NCBI RefSeq assembly: GCF_000526995.1
Contig: NZ_AZUI01000001.1
Location: 5,994,001-6,058,000 of the forward strand
Direction of reading: 5' to 3'
DNA from: Lacrimispora indolis DSM 755
Lineage (GTDB): Bacteria > Bacillota > Clostridia > Lachnospirales > Lachnospiraceae
DNA: 64,000 nucleotides
The notes below the pieces were generated by a model, which saw nothing but the letters and a program-made list of their open reading frames with translations, was not told where the DNA came from and did no database searches. Both the position numbers and the translations under genes were made by a program. Each line of letters starts with the position of its first letter. Position 1 is the first letter of the stretch. Of this stretch, positions 34,844 through 44,168 are shown in pieces.

Positions 34844-35728
34844 TTATCTCTTCACTTCCACATTTTCTTTTTCTTCATAATACCAAAGCACTGCACCATG
34901 GTCATAAGCACCCAGTCCTTGTTCCTGAAGTTTATTCATCATTTCAAGCACCTGTTTCGTCATAGGAAGATCCATATCCACTGCCTCTGATGCATGTTTT
35001 GCATTGTTTAAATCCTTTATATGCAGTTCAATACGAAATCCTGGTTTAAAGTTTCTGTCAAGCATCATTGGTGCTTTTGCATCCATCACCGTACTTCCCG
35101 CCAGTCCGCCACGGATAGCCTGGTATACACGTTCAGGATTCACTCCTGATTTGGCTGCAAGAACCAGAGCTTCAGACATTGCTGCAATATTTACTGCCAC
35201 AATCATTTGGTTAGCCAGTTTGGTCATGTTTCCGCTTCCGATTTCACCGGTGTGAACCACGGAGGCTCCCATCTTTTCTAAAATCGGCTTAACCTGATCA
35301 AACACTTCTTCTTTGCTTCCGCACATAAAGGAAAGCGTCCCGTCAATTGCTTTTGGCTCTCCCCCGCTGACAGGAGCATCAATCATCTCTCCTCCTGCTT
35401 CTGATACTGCTTTTTCCAGCTCAATAGAAACAGTAGGATCAATAGAACTCATATCAACAACAATGGTTCCCGGCTTTATCCCCTCCAGCACACCATCTTT
35501 TCCTTTCATCACTGTTCTCACATGAGGAGAATTGGGCAGCATGGTTAAGATGATCTCACTCTTTTCGGCTACTTCCTTTGGAGTTTTATATGGCGCTCCA
35601 CCCGCAGCTTCCACCTCTTTTACCGCCTCTTCATTTACATCACAGATATTCAGCTCATATCCCGCTTTTAATAAGTTCTTAGCCATGGGCCTTCCCATAA
35701 TTCCCAAACCAATAAAACCAACTTTCAT
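34844..35728 (-). CDS. garR: 2-hydroxy-3-oxopropionate (tartronate semialdehyde) reductase, second copy
   Basis: This 294-residue enzyme is a close paralogue of the one at 15176: GFIGLGIMGRPMAKNL for nucleotide binding, DAPVSGGEPKAIDGTL for substrate, KLANQMIVAVN with the catalytic lysine and AGSTVMDAKAPMML further on. It should reduce tartronate semialdehyde to glycerate. It lies between the split transketolase genes and the TIM-barrel isomerase gene. Both operons carrying their own copy suggests independent regulation of the same last step. Confidence 0.92.
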   Translation of the reverse strand: MKVGFIGLGIMGRPMAKNLLKAGYELNICDVNEEAVKEVEAAGGAPYKTPKEVAEKSEIILTMLPNSPHVRTVMKGKDGVLEGIKPGTIVVDMSSIDPTVSIELEKAVSEAGGEMIDAPVSGGEPKAIDGTLSFMCGSKEEVFDQVKPILEKMGASVVHTGEIGSGNMTKLANQMIVAVNIAAMSEALVLAAKSGVNPERVYQAIRGGLAGSTVMDAKAPMMLDRNFKPGFRIELHIKDLNNAKHASEAVDMDLPMTKQVLEMMNKLQEQGLGAYDHGAVLWYYEEKENVEVKR

Positions 35729-35745
35729 GACAAATGCCCCTTTCT

Positions 35746-36678
35746 CTATTTACCTGCAGCTTTTTTTATCTCCTTTAGAATACTCCTGGCATCAAGGTGG
35801 TAATATTCCAGCAGCTCCTGATGGGAAGATGCGGACTGACCAAACACATCCATCACCGCCACGCTCTGTATGGGAAGCCCTGTTCCACGCAGAATATAGC
35901 TGACCAGCATATTCAATCCGCCGTAAATGCTGCTCTCCTCGCAAACTACAACTCCTTTTTTTCCTTCGGCAAGTTCTTTTACCGCCTTCTCATTCAGAGG
36001 CTTTATGGTAGGAATGTGAACCACACTTACACCAATTTCCTCTGCCTTAGCCATTTGGGCTGCTTTGAGCGCCTCGTGGGCCATTATTCCATGAGTATAT
36101 ACCGTAACATCGCTTCCATCACAAAGCACCACCGGCTCTCCCACTTTATACTCAACAGAGGAGGGATAGATATCCTCCAGATCATTTCTGCACAGACGGA
36201 TATAGCAAGGCCCGTCAATGCCTGCAGCTGCCTTGACTGCCATCTGTACCTCCACTCCGTCGCAGGGAGTAAACACCGCCATGTTGGGAATGGCGCTCAT
36301 AATGGCAATGTCATCAATGGATTGGTGGGTTGCCCCATCTCCAAAGTCGGACATTCCGGAACTGGAGCCCACAATTTTCACCCTTAAATTTGCTGTGGCA
36401 ATGCTCTGGCGTATCTGATCATATGCTCTTCCCGATGCAAACACTGCAAAGGTATTGACAAAAGGAATTTTTCCCGCCAGGGATAGTCCCCCGGCAAAGC
36501 TGGTCATATTCTGCTCTGCAATGCCCATTTCAAAAAAGCGCTCAGGAAAAGCTTCCTCAAACATACAGCTCATGGTTGATTTTCCAAGGTCTGCCTCCAG
36601 CACCACTATATCCGGATTATTCTTCCCCAGCCCAACCAGGGTTTTTCCATATTCTACTCTTTGATTATGTATTCCCAT
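35746..36678 (-). CDS. Transketolase C-terminal subunit, second pair
   Basis: The 310-residue protein is the pyrimidine-binding and C-terminal half of a split transketolase, with the catalytic glutamate in GIAEQNMTSFAGG (about residues 52-64) and DFGDGATHQSIDD further on. The start is placed at the ATG at 36678 because GAGGAGGTTTCGC precedes it inside the end of the N-terminal subunit gene; a frame open 29 codons further has no site. It overlaps the partner gene by 14 bases, ensuring coupled synthesis. Confidence 0.92.
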   Translation of the reverse strand: MGIHNQRVEYGKTLVGLGKNNPDIVVLEADLGKSTMSCMFEEAFPERFFEMGIAEQNMTSFAGGLSLAGKIPFVNTFAVFASGRAYDQIRQSIATANLRVKIVGSSSGMSDFGDGATHQSIDDIAIMSAIPNMAVFTPCDGVEVQMAVKAAAGIDGPCYIRLCRNDLEDIYPSSVEYKVGEPVVLCDGSDVTVYTHGIMAHEALKAAQMAKAEEIGVSVVHIPTIKPLNEKAVKELAEGKKGVVVCEESSIYGGLNMLVSYILRGTGLPIQSVAVMDVFGQSASSHQELLEYYHLDARSILKEIKKAAGK

Positions 36679-37510
36679 GCGAAACCTCCTCAAGTGCCTG
36701 TATTGCCTGACTGAATTGTGCCTGGGAAAGTGTTCCGTTGTGGAATGCGGCAACTCCCTCAGCAAAGCATACGCCTTTTCCCTTTATGGTATCCGCGATG
36801 ATGCATACCGGTTTTTCTTTCACCTCATCGGCCCGGTCAAAGACATCGGCAATGGCATCCATATCATGTCCGTCAATTACCATGACCTCAAAGCCAAAAG
36901 CTGCCATCTTTTTTTCGATTTCCCTAATGGGGAAACGCTCTTCCGTCTTTCCGGTAGCCTGCAGCCTGTTCCTGTCGATAATCACCCTTAAGTTATCCAG
37001 CTTAAAGTTTGACGCAGCCATAAAACCTTCCCAAAGCTGCCCCTCTGCCAGTTCGCCATCTCCCACCGCTACAAAAACTTTTGAATCCAGTCCATCCAGC
37101 TTCAGTCCTGCTGCCAGACCGGCACCAAGGGATACCCCTTGTCCAAGGGAGCCGGTATTTGCCTCAATCCCCGGCAGCTTTCTCATATCCGGATGCCCCT
37201 GCAGCTTACTGCCAAGATTCTTTAAGGTATGGATATGGGATTCCTTGTCAAAGTATCCGCACTCCATCAGAGCCGCATATTGAACAATGGCCGCATGCCC
37301 TTTACTCAAAATGAATCTGTCCCTGTCCGCCTTTTTCGGTTCTGAGGGATCATGTTTCATCTTATGAAAATACAAAACGGTTACCATATCGGCCAGAGAG
37401 CAGGAGCCGCCAAGATGGCCGGCCTTTCCCACTCCAATCATTTCCACAATATCCTTTCGTATCTCTCTGGCTTTCAGTAAAAGTTCCTGTTTTTTCTTTA
37501 ACTCAAGCAT
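36665..37510 (-). CDS. Transketolase N-terminal subunit, second pair
   Basis: The 281-residue protein carries the thiamine-diphosphate site (VGDGELAEGQLWEG to IIDRNRLQ) and the GKAGHLGGSCS and LSKGHAAIVQYAA motifs of transketolases. It pairs with the overlapping downstream subunit. Unlike the first pair, it is not in a PTS operon but in an importer operon with a GH39-like glycosidase and garR, so it may act on sugars or hydroxypyruvate, a known two-carbon donor for transketolase. The substrate proposal is inference. AAGGGGGAATCAGAT precedes the ATG. Confidence 0.9.
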   Translation of the reverse strand: MLELKKKQELLLKAREIRKDIVEMIGVGKAGHLGGSCSLADMVTVLYFHKMKHDPSEPKKADRDRFILSKGHAAIVQYAALMECGYFDKESHIHTLKNLGSKLQGHPDMRKLPGIEANTGSLGQGVSLGAGLAAGLKLDGLDSKVFVAVGDGELAEGQLWEGFMAASNFKLDNLRVIIDRNRLQATGKTEERFPIREIEKKMAAFGFEVMVIDGHDMDAIADVFDRADEVKEKPVCIIADTIKGKGVCFAEGVAAFHNGTLSQAQFSQAIQALEEVSHGNT

Positions 37511-37530
37511 ATCTGATTCCCCCTTCTGCC

Positions 37531-38211
37531 CTATCTGCCTTCCAGAATTTCCCGGACTTTGATAAAGCAGGTCTCCCCGCTATTATACACCGGAACCCTG
37601 GTCTCCTTCAAATAAGGTGCCAGCGCTGACATGGACAGCTGTGCCATCACAATACAGTCCACTTCATCCGACAGTTCATCAATAGCTTCCATCAAAATCT
37701 TATTGTGAAGCTCAATATCACCTTTTGAATATGCCTCAAATGCCTCGCTGCACAAAACAGTCTTTCTTTCAATCTCCACACCTGCTTCTGCCGCCGCAAT
37801 GTCAAGAAGCCGTTCGGAGGAAGGTACGGTAGTTACCAGCGTTGCCAGCATACCAATTTTTTTTCCTGTGCGGACAGCCTTTTCCATCATAGGCCGGTCT
37901 ATCTGTGCGATAGGAGTGTCCACCAGGGGCCTTCCAAGCTCTGCCGCATAATTAAAGGTGGAACAAGCAAGGAGAATTAAATCTACCCCCGCTTCCTCCA
38001 GATTATGGGCATACTGGGCAAACTTAAAGTAATTCACCTTAGGAATCACTCCTGGGCCCGCCTTGATATTGTCCCTCTGAATTGTATCATCACAGAGGTG
38101 CATGATCTGTACTTGCGGGATGTATTGCTTAATATATGGTTCCATGGCTTTTATGGTAATATGGGATGCATGGATAACCCCCAATGTTTTTTTTCTTAAA
38201 TCACTGCTCAT
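37531..38211 (-). CDS. Aspartate/glutamate/hydantoin racemase superfamily protein
   Basis: The 226-residue protein has the two-domain Asp/Glu racemase fold with the first catalytic cysteine in LILLACSTFNYAAEL (about residue 84) while the position of the second cysteine reads VMAQLSMSALAPYL, apparently without cysteine. Loss of the second cysteine would fit decarboxylase, isomerase or lyase members of the superfamily rather than a true two-base racemase. It lies between the GH39-like and transketolase genes, so a sugar-acid substrate is likelier than an amino acid. Confidence 0.75.
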   Translation of the reverse strand: MSSDLRKKTLGVIHASHITIKAMEPYIKQYIPQVQIMHLCDDTIQRDNIKAGPGVIPKVNYFKFAQYAHNLEEAGVDLILLACSTFNYAAELGRPLVDTPIAQIDRPMMEKAVRTGKKIGMLATLVTTVPSSERLLDIAAAEAGVEIERKTVLCSEAFEAYSKGDIELHNKILMEAIDELSDEVDCIVMAQLSMSALAPYLKETRVPVYNSGETCFIKVREILEGR

Positions 38212-38229
38212 TGTTATCCTTCTTTCTCT

Positions 38230-39888
38230 TTACTTAATCACCAAATATGAAACTGCATGGGCCGGCATGTCAAATTTTATTTCCAGCTGTCCGCCATTGA
38301 TTTCTGCCGAAAAATCATTACACAGCTTTTCCAGTCCATCCCTTGCCTTAATGGCTTCATACTGCTTTCCTTTGGGAAAAATAGGGCTGCCCTGTCTGAC
38401 CCACTCCGCATATGGATTGGAATGCTCCTCATCAATCCGGTAATGTTCAACGCTTACCTTTTCCTTTTCAATTCCTTCCACCAAAAGCGTGATAAACTGT
38501 TGTTCCTTCTTATCCCTGTCGTTGCAATGGCTGTAAATCACCACCTGTACCTCGCCGTTTTTCCCTTTTACCGCAAAGCCGGAAACATCGGTATCTTCTC
38601 CTTCTCCGGTGTACCGGCCTTTATTTTTTTCTCCTATTCCAGGCCGGCTGAAGAATTCCAGACCAGATGTTCCATCGCTGGAGAATTCCAGCTTTTCTTC
38701 TCCCAGCATTCCATAAATTTTAAACATGTTAAATACTGCTTTATCAATTCCCTGGGTAGTAAAGGTTCTGGTTCCCTCAAAACACCGTTCTCCCGGGAAC
38801 ATAAATGCCCATGCCAAAGGTCTTACCTTCATCTGGTACTGTTGGCAAAGCCGGTCGATTTTTTCATAAGTGGATGCAACATAGGTGGCATAATATTCTG
38901 TATTTCTAAAAATCATGTTTGGATTATCATATATCCCGCCTGCTGCCCAACCGTCCGGATCCGCTTCTGATAGAACCACCTCACAGTCCTGATAACCATA
39001 TTCCACAATGCAGTCAAGGCCCAGCTTTACCTGATGCACCAGACTCTCCACTGACGGAACTGCTTTAGAGGCATGCATCTCAAAGGGGAAGCCGCCGCCT
39101 TTTACATGGAAGGTAATAAAATCCAATTGTGCTCCCTTTTCCTGTGTACAGTAATTTGTTCCGTTTTTGCAGTGGTCCAGGAAAAAGCATAAAAACTTCT
39201 GGGATCGTTTTCCTTCAAAGATACCAGTCACTGCAGGGCCTGACAGTCTCAGCTCCGGAGACACTCCATGGACAGCATGCTCCGTATAATCGTACAGCTT
39301 ACAGTATTCTGCTGCCGTCCCTTTCCAGTAAAAGATATCCGGCTCATTCCAAAGTTCATAGTACCAGGTCCTGATTTCATTCATGCCATAGCGCTCAGCC
39401 AGATGCTCAATCACCACTTTGATAAAATCATGCCATTTCCTGTAATCCTTTGGAGGGCAAGTCCAGCCGGTTTGCTTATATTGTTCATATTGATCCCAAT
39501 TTCCTTCTGCCGGAGGCAGATAGTTCAAATCCACCAGATCCTTAGGCATGAACCCCAGTTCAATAAAAGGTTTATTCCCGGTTTGTAAAATCGCATCAAC
39601 AATCAGGTCATAATAGGTAAAGTCATATGATGGGTTTCCATTTTCATCTTCCCAATAGATATTGGTAGAGCCAAATTTATATGCACCATGGCAATTCCCG
39701 GTACAGAACATAAAATGCGTCCTGACATAATATGGGGCATCTTCAAGTGCGGCAAACTTTTCTAAAAGCTCTACCCCCTCTGGTATGTAAGTATAATTGC
39801 ACTCATCATATCCAATCCACCTCCATAAATGTTCCTGGGTTCCTATAACCTGATCTGCATTCACTTTCACATTGATAGGTCTTCTCAT
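38230..39888 (-). CDS. GH39-like glycoside hydrolase
   Basis: The 552-residue protein resembles family 39 beta-xylosidases/iduronidases (clan A). The proposed acid/base is in WYYELWNEPDIFYW (about residues 173-186) and a later strand VVLSEADPDGW (about 300-310) is in the place of the nucleophile, though the usual TEW-like context is altered. A C-terminal beta-sandwich follows. There is no signal peptide, so it should act on glycosides imported by the adjacent ABC system. AAGGAGGATAAGAAGGAA precedes the ATG. The actual linkage is unknown. Confidence 0.75.
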   Translation of the reverse strand: MRRPINVKVNADQVIGTQEHLWRWIGYDECNYTYIPEGVELLEKFAALEDAPYYVRTHFMFCTGNCHGAYKFGSTNIYWEDENGNPSYDFTYYDLIVDAILQTGNKPFIELGFMPKDLVDLNYLPPAEGNWDQYEQYKQTGWTCPPKDYRKWHDFIKVVIEHLAERYGMNEIRTWYYELWNEPDIFYWKGTAAEYCKLYDYTEHAVHGVSPELRLSGPAVTGIFEGKRSQKFLCFFLDHCKNGTNYCTQEKGAQLDFITFHVKGGGFPFEMHASKAVPSVESLVHQVKLGLDCIVEYGYQDCEVVLSEADPDGWAAGGIYDNPNMIFRNTEYYATYVASTYEKIDRLCQQYQMKVRPLAWAFMFPGERCFEGTRTFTTQGIDKAVFNMFKIYGMLGEEKLEFSSDGTSGLEFFSRPGIGEKNKGRYTGEGEDTDVSGFAVKGKNGEVQVVIYSHCNDRDKKEQQFITLLVEGIEKEKVSVEHYRIDEEHSNPYAEWVRQGSPIFPKGKQYEAIKARDGLEKLCNDFSAEINGGQLEIKFDMPAHAVSYLVIK

Positions 39889-39905
39889 TTCCTTCTTATC
39901 CTCCT

Positions 39906-40934
39906 TTAATCATCACTTTTTTTCTTTAACTCGCCTATCCCTTTCAGCTTAAGCTCTCCCGCAAAGTGGCAGGATACAAAGTGTCCGGGTATAGCTTCTT
40001 TTAAGGCAGGGCATACTCTGCTGCATATTTCCTGTGCATACCGGCATCTTGGTTGAAAACAGCATCCGGAAGGCAGGTCTGCCGCGTTTCCGACCTCACC
40101 CAGCAGCATAATCCGTTCATTTTTCACCGTGGGATCCGCAACCGGAATAGCAGAAATCAAAGTCTCGGTATAGGGATGCATAGGGTTGTAAAACAGCTCC
40201 TCAGTCTCGGTAAGCTCTGCAATTCTCCCTAAGTACATCACACAAACACGGTCCGATATATGCTCCACCACACTCAGATTATGGGCAATGAACATATATG
40301 TTAAGTCATATTCCTCCTTTAAATCCTGCAAGAGATTTAAAATCTGTGCCTGAATGGACACATCCAAGGCAGATACTGCTTCATCCGCCACCACAAATTT
40401 AGGGCCTGACGCCAATGCCCTGGCAATCCCGATTCTCTGCCGCTGTCCTCCGCTAAATGCATGAGGATAGCGGTTCAAATGCTTTAATTCCAGACCAACC
40501 CTGTTAACCAGATATTTCACCCGTTCCGTTATCTCTTCTTCTTTGAATTGCTTTGCAAGCCTCATGGGTTCTGCCACAATATCAAAAACAGTCATTCGCG
40601 GGTTAAGAGAGGTATAAGGATTTTGAAAAATCATTTGAATATATCTCCGCGTTTCCCTAAGTTTGTTTTTATTTATAGATGTAAAATCAATTTCCTTATC
40701 ATCAAAATTAAATTTCACCGTTCCCTCTGTAGGCTCAATGATTCTTAAAATCGTTCTTCCCAAAGTGGTTTTTCCACATCCTGACTCTCCTACCACGCCC
40801 AGCACTTCATTTTTAGCAATGCTGATGGTGATGTCATCGACTGCCTTTACCACCCCCACCCGCGCCTTCGTAATACCTGTTTCAATCGGATAATATTTCT
40901 TTAATCCTGTAATTTCCAGTAAAGGTTTTTGCAT
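39906..40934 (-). CDS. Opp/Dpp-type ABC importer ATP-binding protein (OppF-like), second system
   Basis: The 342-residue ATPase has Walker A GESGCGKTT, signature FSGGQRQRIGIARALA and Walker B FVVADEAVSALD, in which alanine replaces the usual proline. The C-terminal cysteine-containing extension CCFQPRCRYAQEIC is present. It is one of two ATPases of the second importer; the gap to the OppD-like gene is three bases. Confidence 0.92.
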   Translation of the reverse strand: MQKPLLEITGLKKYYPIETGITKARVGVVKAVDDITISIAKNEVLGVVGESGCGKTTLGRTILRIIEPTEGTVKFNFDDKEIDFTSINKNKLRETRRYIQMIFQNPYTSLNPRMTVFDIVAEPMRLAKQFKEEEITERVKYLVNRVGLELKHLNRYPHAFSGGQRQRIGIARALASGPKFVVADEAVSALDVSIQAQILNLLQDLKEEYDLTYMFIAHNLSVVEHISDRVCVMYLGRIAELTETEELFYNPMHPYTETLISAIPVADPTVKNERIMLLGEVGNAADLPSGCCFQPRCRYAQEICSRVCPALKEAIPGHFVSCHFAGELKLKGIGELKKKSDD

Positions 40935-40937
40935 CTT

Positions 40938-41933
40938 TTATTCTCCTTTAAAATGAAAGCATCTGACCATATGTCCCGGCTCTGCTTCAATCAGGGGTGG
41001 TATGCTTTTATTACAATGCCCTGAGCGCTCCTTACACCTGGAATAAAATCCGCATTCCTCCGGTGGATCCAGTGGAACGGGTACATTTCCTTCTATGGCA
41101 TTTAACCGTTCCTTTGATTTCTTCCCAAGCACCGGCATGGAACTTAACAATGCCCTGGTATAAGGATGGATAGGGTTTTTAAAAATAGCCCTGACGCTTC
41201 CGCTCTCCACTACCCTTCCCAGATACATCACCGCTATGGAATCTGCCATTTCCGCAATCACTCCCATATCATGTGTAATATAGATAATGGACATGTTATA
41301 TTCCTTTTGGAAACGCTTCATTAAATCAGTGATCTGAGCCTGCACCGTTACATCCAGAGCCGTTGTAGGCTCATCTGCAATTAGAATTTTGGGCTTGTTT
41401 ACCATCGCCAGAGCTATCATTGCTCTCTGACATTGCCCACCGGACATCTGATGGGGATAAGCATCAAATTTCTGCTCTGCATTGGGCATTCCCACTGCCT
41501 GAAGCATCTCCACGCACAGCTGCCTGGCTGCCTTTTTATCCTTTTTTTCCTGATGAACCATAACTGCTTCCATCATCTGTGCACCAATACTATAAACCGG
41601 CGATAAACTGGCCATAGGCTCCTGGAAAATCATGGATATGTCTTTTCCTCTCAGCTTTCTCATAGCCTTACTGTCCGGATTATAATTTACCAAATCCACC
41701 AGTTCATTTTCATCATGATACAGAATCTCTCCCCCCAAAACCTTTCCCGGGTATTGCACGGTACGGAGGATCGAGTGGGCCGTAACACTCTTTCCGCTTC
41801 CAGATTCTCCGATGATTCCGATTGTCTCATTCCGTTTTAAGCGAAAGGTGACATCATCCACCGCTTTCAGAGTTCCCGTATCCAGCTTAAAATAGGTCTT
41901 TAAGTTATTTACCCTTAAAATGTATTCACTCAT
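40938..41933 (-). CDS. Opp/Dpp-type ABC importer ATP-binding protein (OppD-like), second system
   Basis: The 331-residue ATPase shows Walker A GESGSGKSV, signature MSGGQCQRAMIALAM and Walker [13 protein letters not shown], with the cysteine-rich C-terminal extension CGFYSRCKERSGHC. It lies 14 bases after the OppC-like gene. The importer is complete in this operon: binding protein, two permeases and two ATPases. Confidence 0.92.
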   Translation of the reverse strand: MSEYILRVNNLKTYFKLDTGTLKAVDDVTFRLKRNETIGIIGESGSGKSVTAHSILRTVQYPGKVLGGEILYHDENELVDLVNYNPDSKAMRKLRGKDISMIFQEPMASLSPVYSIGAQMMEAVMVHQEKKDKKAARQLCVEMLQAVGMPNAEQKFDAYPHQMSGGQCQRAMIALAMVNKPKILIADEPTTALDVTVQAQITDLMKRFQKEYNMSIIYITHDMGVIAEMADSIAVMYLGRVVESGSVRAIFKNPIHPYTRALLSSMPVLGKKSKERLNAIEGNVPVPLDPPEECGFYSRCKERSGHCNKSIPPLIEAEPGHMVRCFHFKGE

Positions 41934-41947
41934 CTCTTTTCCCCCTC

Positions 41948-43084
41948 TTATTTGTATGGATCCGCCGCATCCCTGAGTCCATCCCCCAAAAAGTTAAAGG
42001 CAAGAACAGAGATAACCACAAAGAGACCAGGTATCATCATCCACGGATACATGGAAATGGTATTAATGCTTTGTGCATCCTGTAAAAGTACACCCAGGCT
42101 TACAATAGGAGGCGTGAGACCGATTCCAAGGAAACTTAAGGATGTTTCCGCCAGAATCATACTGGGTATCGCCAGCGTCACGTTAACAATCAGATAACTG
42201 CCAAAGGACGGAAGGAGATGCTTAAGGATGATATATCCATCTGTAGCTCCGGAAACCCTTGCGGCTGTTACAAAATCCTCATTCCTAAGCTCAAGCAGCT
42301 TTCCCCGCACCACTCTTGCCAGGCTGGTCCAGCCGATCAGGGACAGAATGATGGTAATTGCAAAATATATTTTCAGGGATGACCATGTAGTGGGAAAGGC
42401 CGCTGCAAGAGCCATCCACAGAGGAATACTGGGAATGGACATTAAAAATTCAATAATACGCTGGATGATGGTATCCACTATGCCCCCATAATACCCCGAA
42501 ATCCCCCCAAAGAAGCAGCCCAGAATGAAGGTAAAACACACACCCACCAATCCCGTGCTCAGAGATATCCGCAAGGCACTCATTACCCTGGAATATAAAC
42601 ACCGGCCGGAAGAGTCTGTACCAAAAGGAAAGAATACATCCTGCTTCGGTGTCCCGAAAAAATGAATGTTTCCCGTTATAACGCCCAACAGTTTATAAGA
42701 ATCCCCCCTATAAAAAAATCCCAGTTCATGCTTGACGGCGGTGTCTTCTGCATAGTATTTTCTCCAGGTTACCGGATCCTCCTCCTGCTTCAGCCCATAA
42801 ACAAAAGGCTGTAAAGAAAAGTTCCCCTCTGCATCCACAAAATGTATCTTTGTAGGCGCCATGCTGATGGCAGTAGTGCTTCTCTTGGCAATATCCTGTG
42901 TCGCAAAAAACTCGCTGAAAATACCAACCGTATAAAGGATAAGCAGTATCATCATCCCCAGCATTGCCAGCTTATGCTTTTTAAATTTCCTCCACATCAG
43001 CTGCCATTGGGTTTCCATATAGATTGATTCTTCCATGGAAATCTCCGCTGTTCCCGCTGCTTTTTTCGTTTTCCCAAAAGTCAT
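41948..43084 (-). CDS. Opp/Dpp-type ABC importer permease (OppC-like), second system
   Basis: The 378-residue membrane protein is longer than the usual 290-300 residues because of an extracytoplasmic insertion of about 90 residues after the first helix (residues about 65-150). It then has FGTDSSGRCLYSRVMSALR, the OppC signature, and the ATPase-contact loop TAARVSGATDGYIILKHLLPSF. Similar long OppC proteins accompany family 5 binding proteins of about 650 residues such as the one here. Confidence 0.9.
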   Translation of the reverse strand: MTFGKTKKAAGTAEISMEESIYMETQWQLMWRKFKKHKLAMLGMMILLILYTVGIFSEFFATQDIAKRSTTAISMAPTKIHFVDAEGNFSLQPFVYGLKQEEDPVTWRKYYAEDTAVKHELGFFYRGDSYKLLGVITGNIHFFGTPKQDVFFPFGTDSSGRCLYSRVMSALRISLSTGLVGVCFTFILGCFFGGISGYYGGIVDTIIQRIIEFLMSIPSIPLWMALAAAFPTTWSSLKIYFAITIILSLIGWTSLARVVRGKLLELRNEDFVTAARVSGATDGYIILKHLLPSFGSYLIVNVTLAIPSMILAETSLSFLGIGLTPPIVSLGVLLQDAQSINTISMYPWMMIPGLFVVISVLAFNFLGDGLRDAADPYK

Positions 43085-43101
43085 GTCATACTCTCCTTCC
43101 T

Positions 43102-44085
43102 TTATTGCAGCCGTATTCTTGGGTCAATCACCACCAGCAGTATATCCGAAATAAAGGTACCCACAACAGTAATTGCCGTTAGCATCAGCACACTGGTTCC
43201 TGCAAGATACATATCCTGTGACAGCAGCGCATTGTAGAGCAGGGAGCCAACTGTGGGGATATCTAAAACAATCGCAGTTACCGTAGCGCCTGATACGATG
43301 GTAGGCAGAACGCTTCCTATAGAACTGATGATCGGGTTGAGCGCCACACGAACCGGATATTTATAAATCATTTTATTTTCTTTAAGTCCTCTGGCCCTGG
43401 CCGCAACTACATATGGCCGCTTAAGCTCATCCAAAAGAGTCGCCCTCAAGATACGGATCACATTAGCCATACTGGCAAGACCGATGACAATAACCGGTAT
43501 GGGCAGATGCTTGCACAAATCCCACAATTTTGCCATACTCCAGGATGCATTCTGAAATTCCGGTGAGTAAAACCCTCCCACACTCAATCCAAAATAATGG
43601 TTGCTGTAGTACATCAGAATCAGTGCCAGAAAGAAGCTGGGAGTAGCCAATCCAACAAATCCCAGAATGGATACCAGGTAGTCTCCCACGGAATACTGGT
43701 GTCTGGCGGAATAGATACCGATAGGTATTGCCAGCGCATAGGAGAACACCAGGGTGATCAAGGAAAGAACTATAGTCATGGGCATACGGGTCGCAATCAA
43801 ATCCTTAACCGGGGTTTTCCACTGGAAAGACTGCCCAAAGTCCCCATGGAACATATTTTTCATCCATAAAAGGTATTGCTTCCACATCGGCTGATCCAGG
43901 CCATATTGCTGCCTTAAGCTGAGAACCACCGATTCATCTACTTGTCCCATCTGCTGCTGCAGATTGGCGATATAGGAAGTAAGATAATCCCCAGGAGGAA
44001 GCTGAATCACCACAAAGGCAAACACTGACATGACTGCCAGCAAAATAATCATGTAGATAAATCTTCTAACAATATACTTCTTCAT
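43102..44085 (-). CDS. Opp/Dpp-type ABC importer permease (OppB-like), second system
   Basis: The 327-residue membrane protein starts MKKYIVRRFIYMIILLAVMS and contains QLPPGDYLTSYI, GDFGQSFQWKTPV and the loop VAARARGLKENKMIYKYPVRVA, an OppB-type layout with six helices and a loop extended around residues 38-55. It lies 17 bases before the OppC-like gene and is separated from the binding-protein gene by a hairpin at 44130-44154. Confidence 0.9.
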   Translation of the reverse strand: MKKYIVRRFIYMIILLAVMSVFAFVVIQLPPGDYLTSYIANLQQQMGQVDESVVLSLRQQYGLDQPMWKQYLLWMKNMFHGDFGQSFQWKTPVKDLIATRMPMTIVLSLITLVFSYALAIPIGIYSARHQYSVGDYLVSILGFVGLATPSFFLALILMYYSNHYFGLSVGGFYSPEFQNASWSMAKLWDLCKHLPIPVIVIGLASMANVIRILRATLLDELKRPYVVAARARGLKENKMIYKYPVRVALNPIISSIGSVLPTIVSGATVTAIVLDIPTVGSLLYNALLSQDMYLAGTSVLMLTAITVVGTFISDILLVVIDPRIRLQ

Positions 44086-44129
44086 TTATCTTTCATCCCT
44101 CCTTATTTCCATTTTGCCTTTTCATATCA

Positions 44130-44154
44130 GGGAAGGCAGGTAATCCGCCTTCCC
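44130..44154 (-). terminator. intercistronic hairpin after the second binding-protein gene
   Basis: GGGAAGGC (44130-44137) pairs with GCCTTCCC (44147-44154). There is no strong U-run on the minus strand, so it is better read as an mRNA stabiliser or attenuator than a full terminator. Confidence 0.5.
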
Positions 44155-44168
44155 GTTTAAGTCACACC

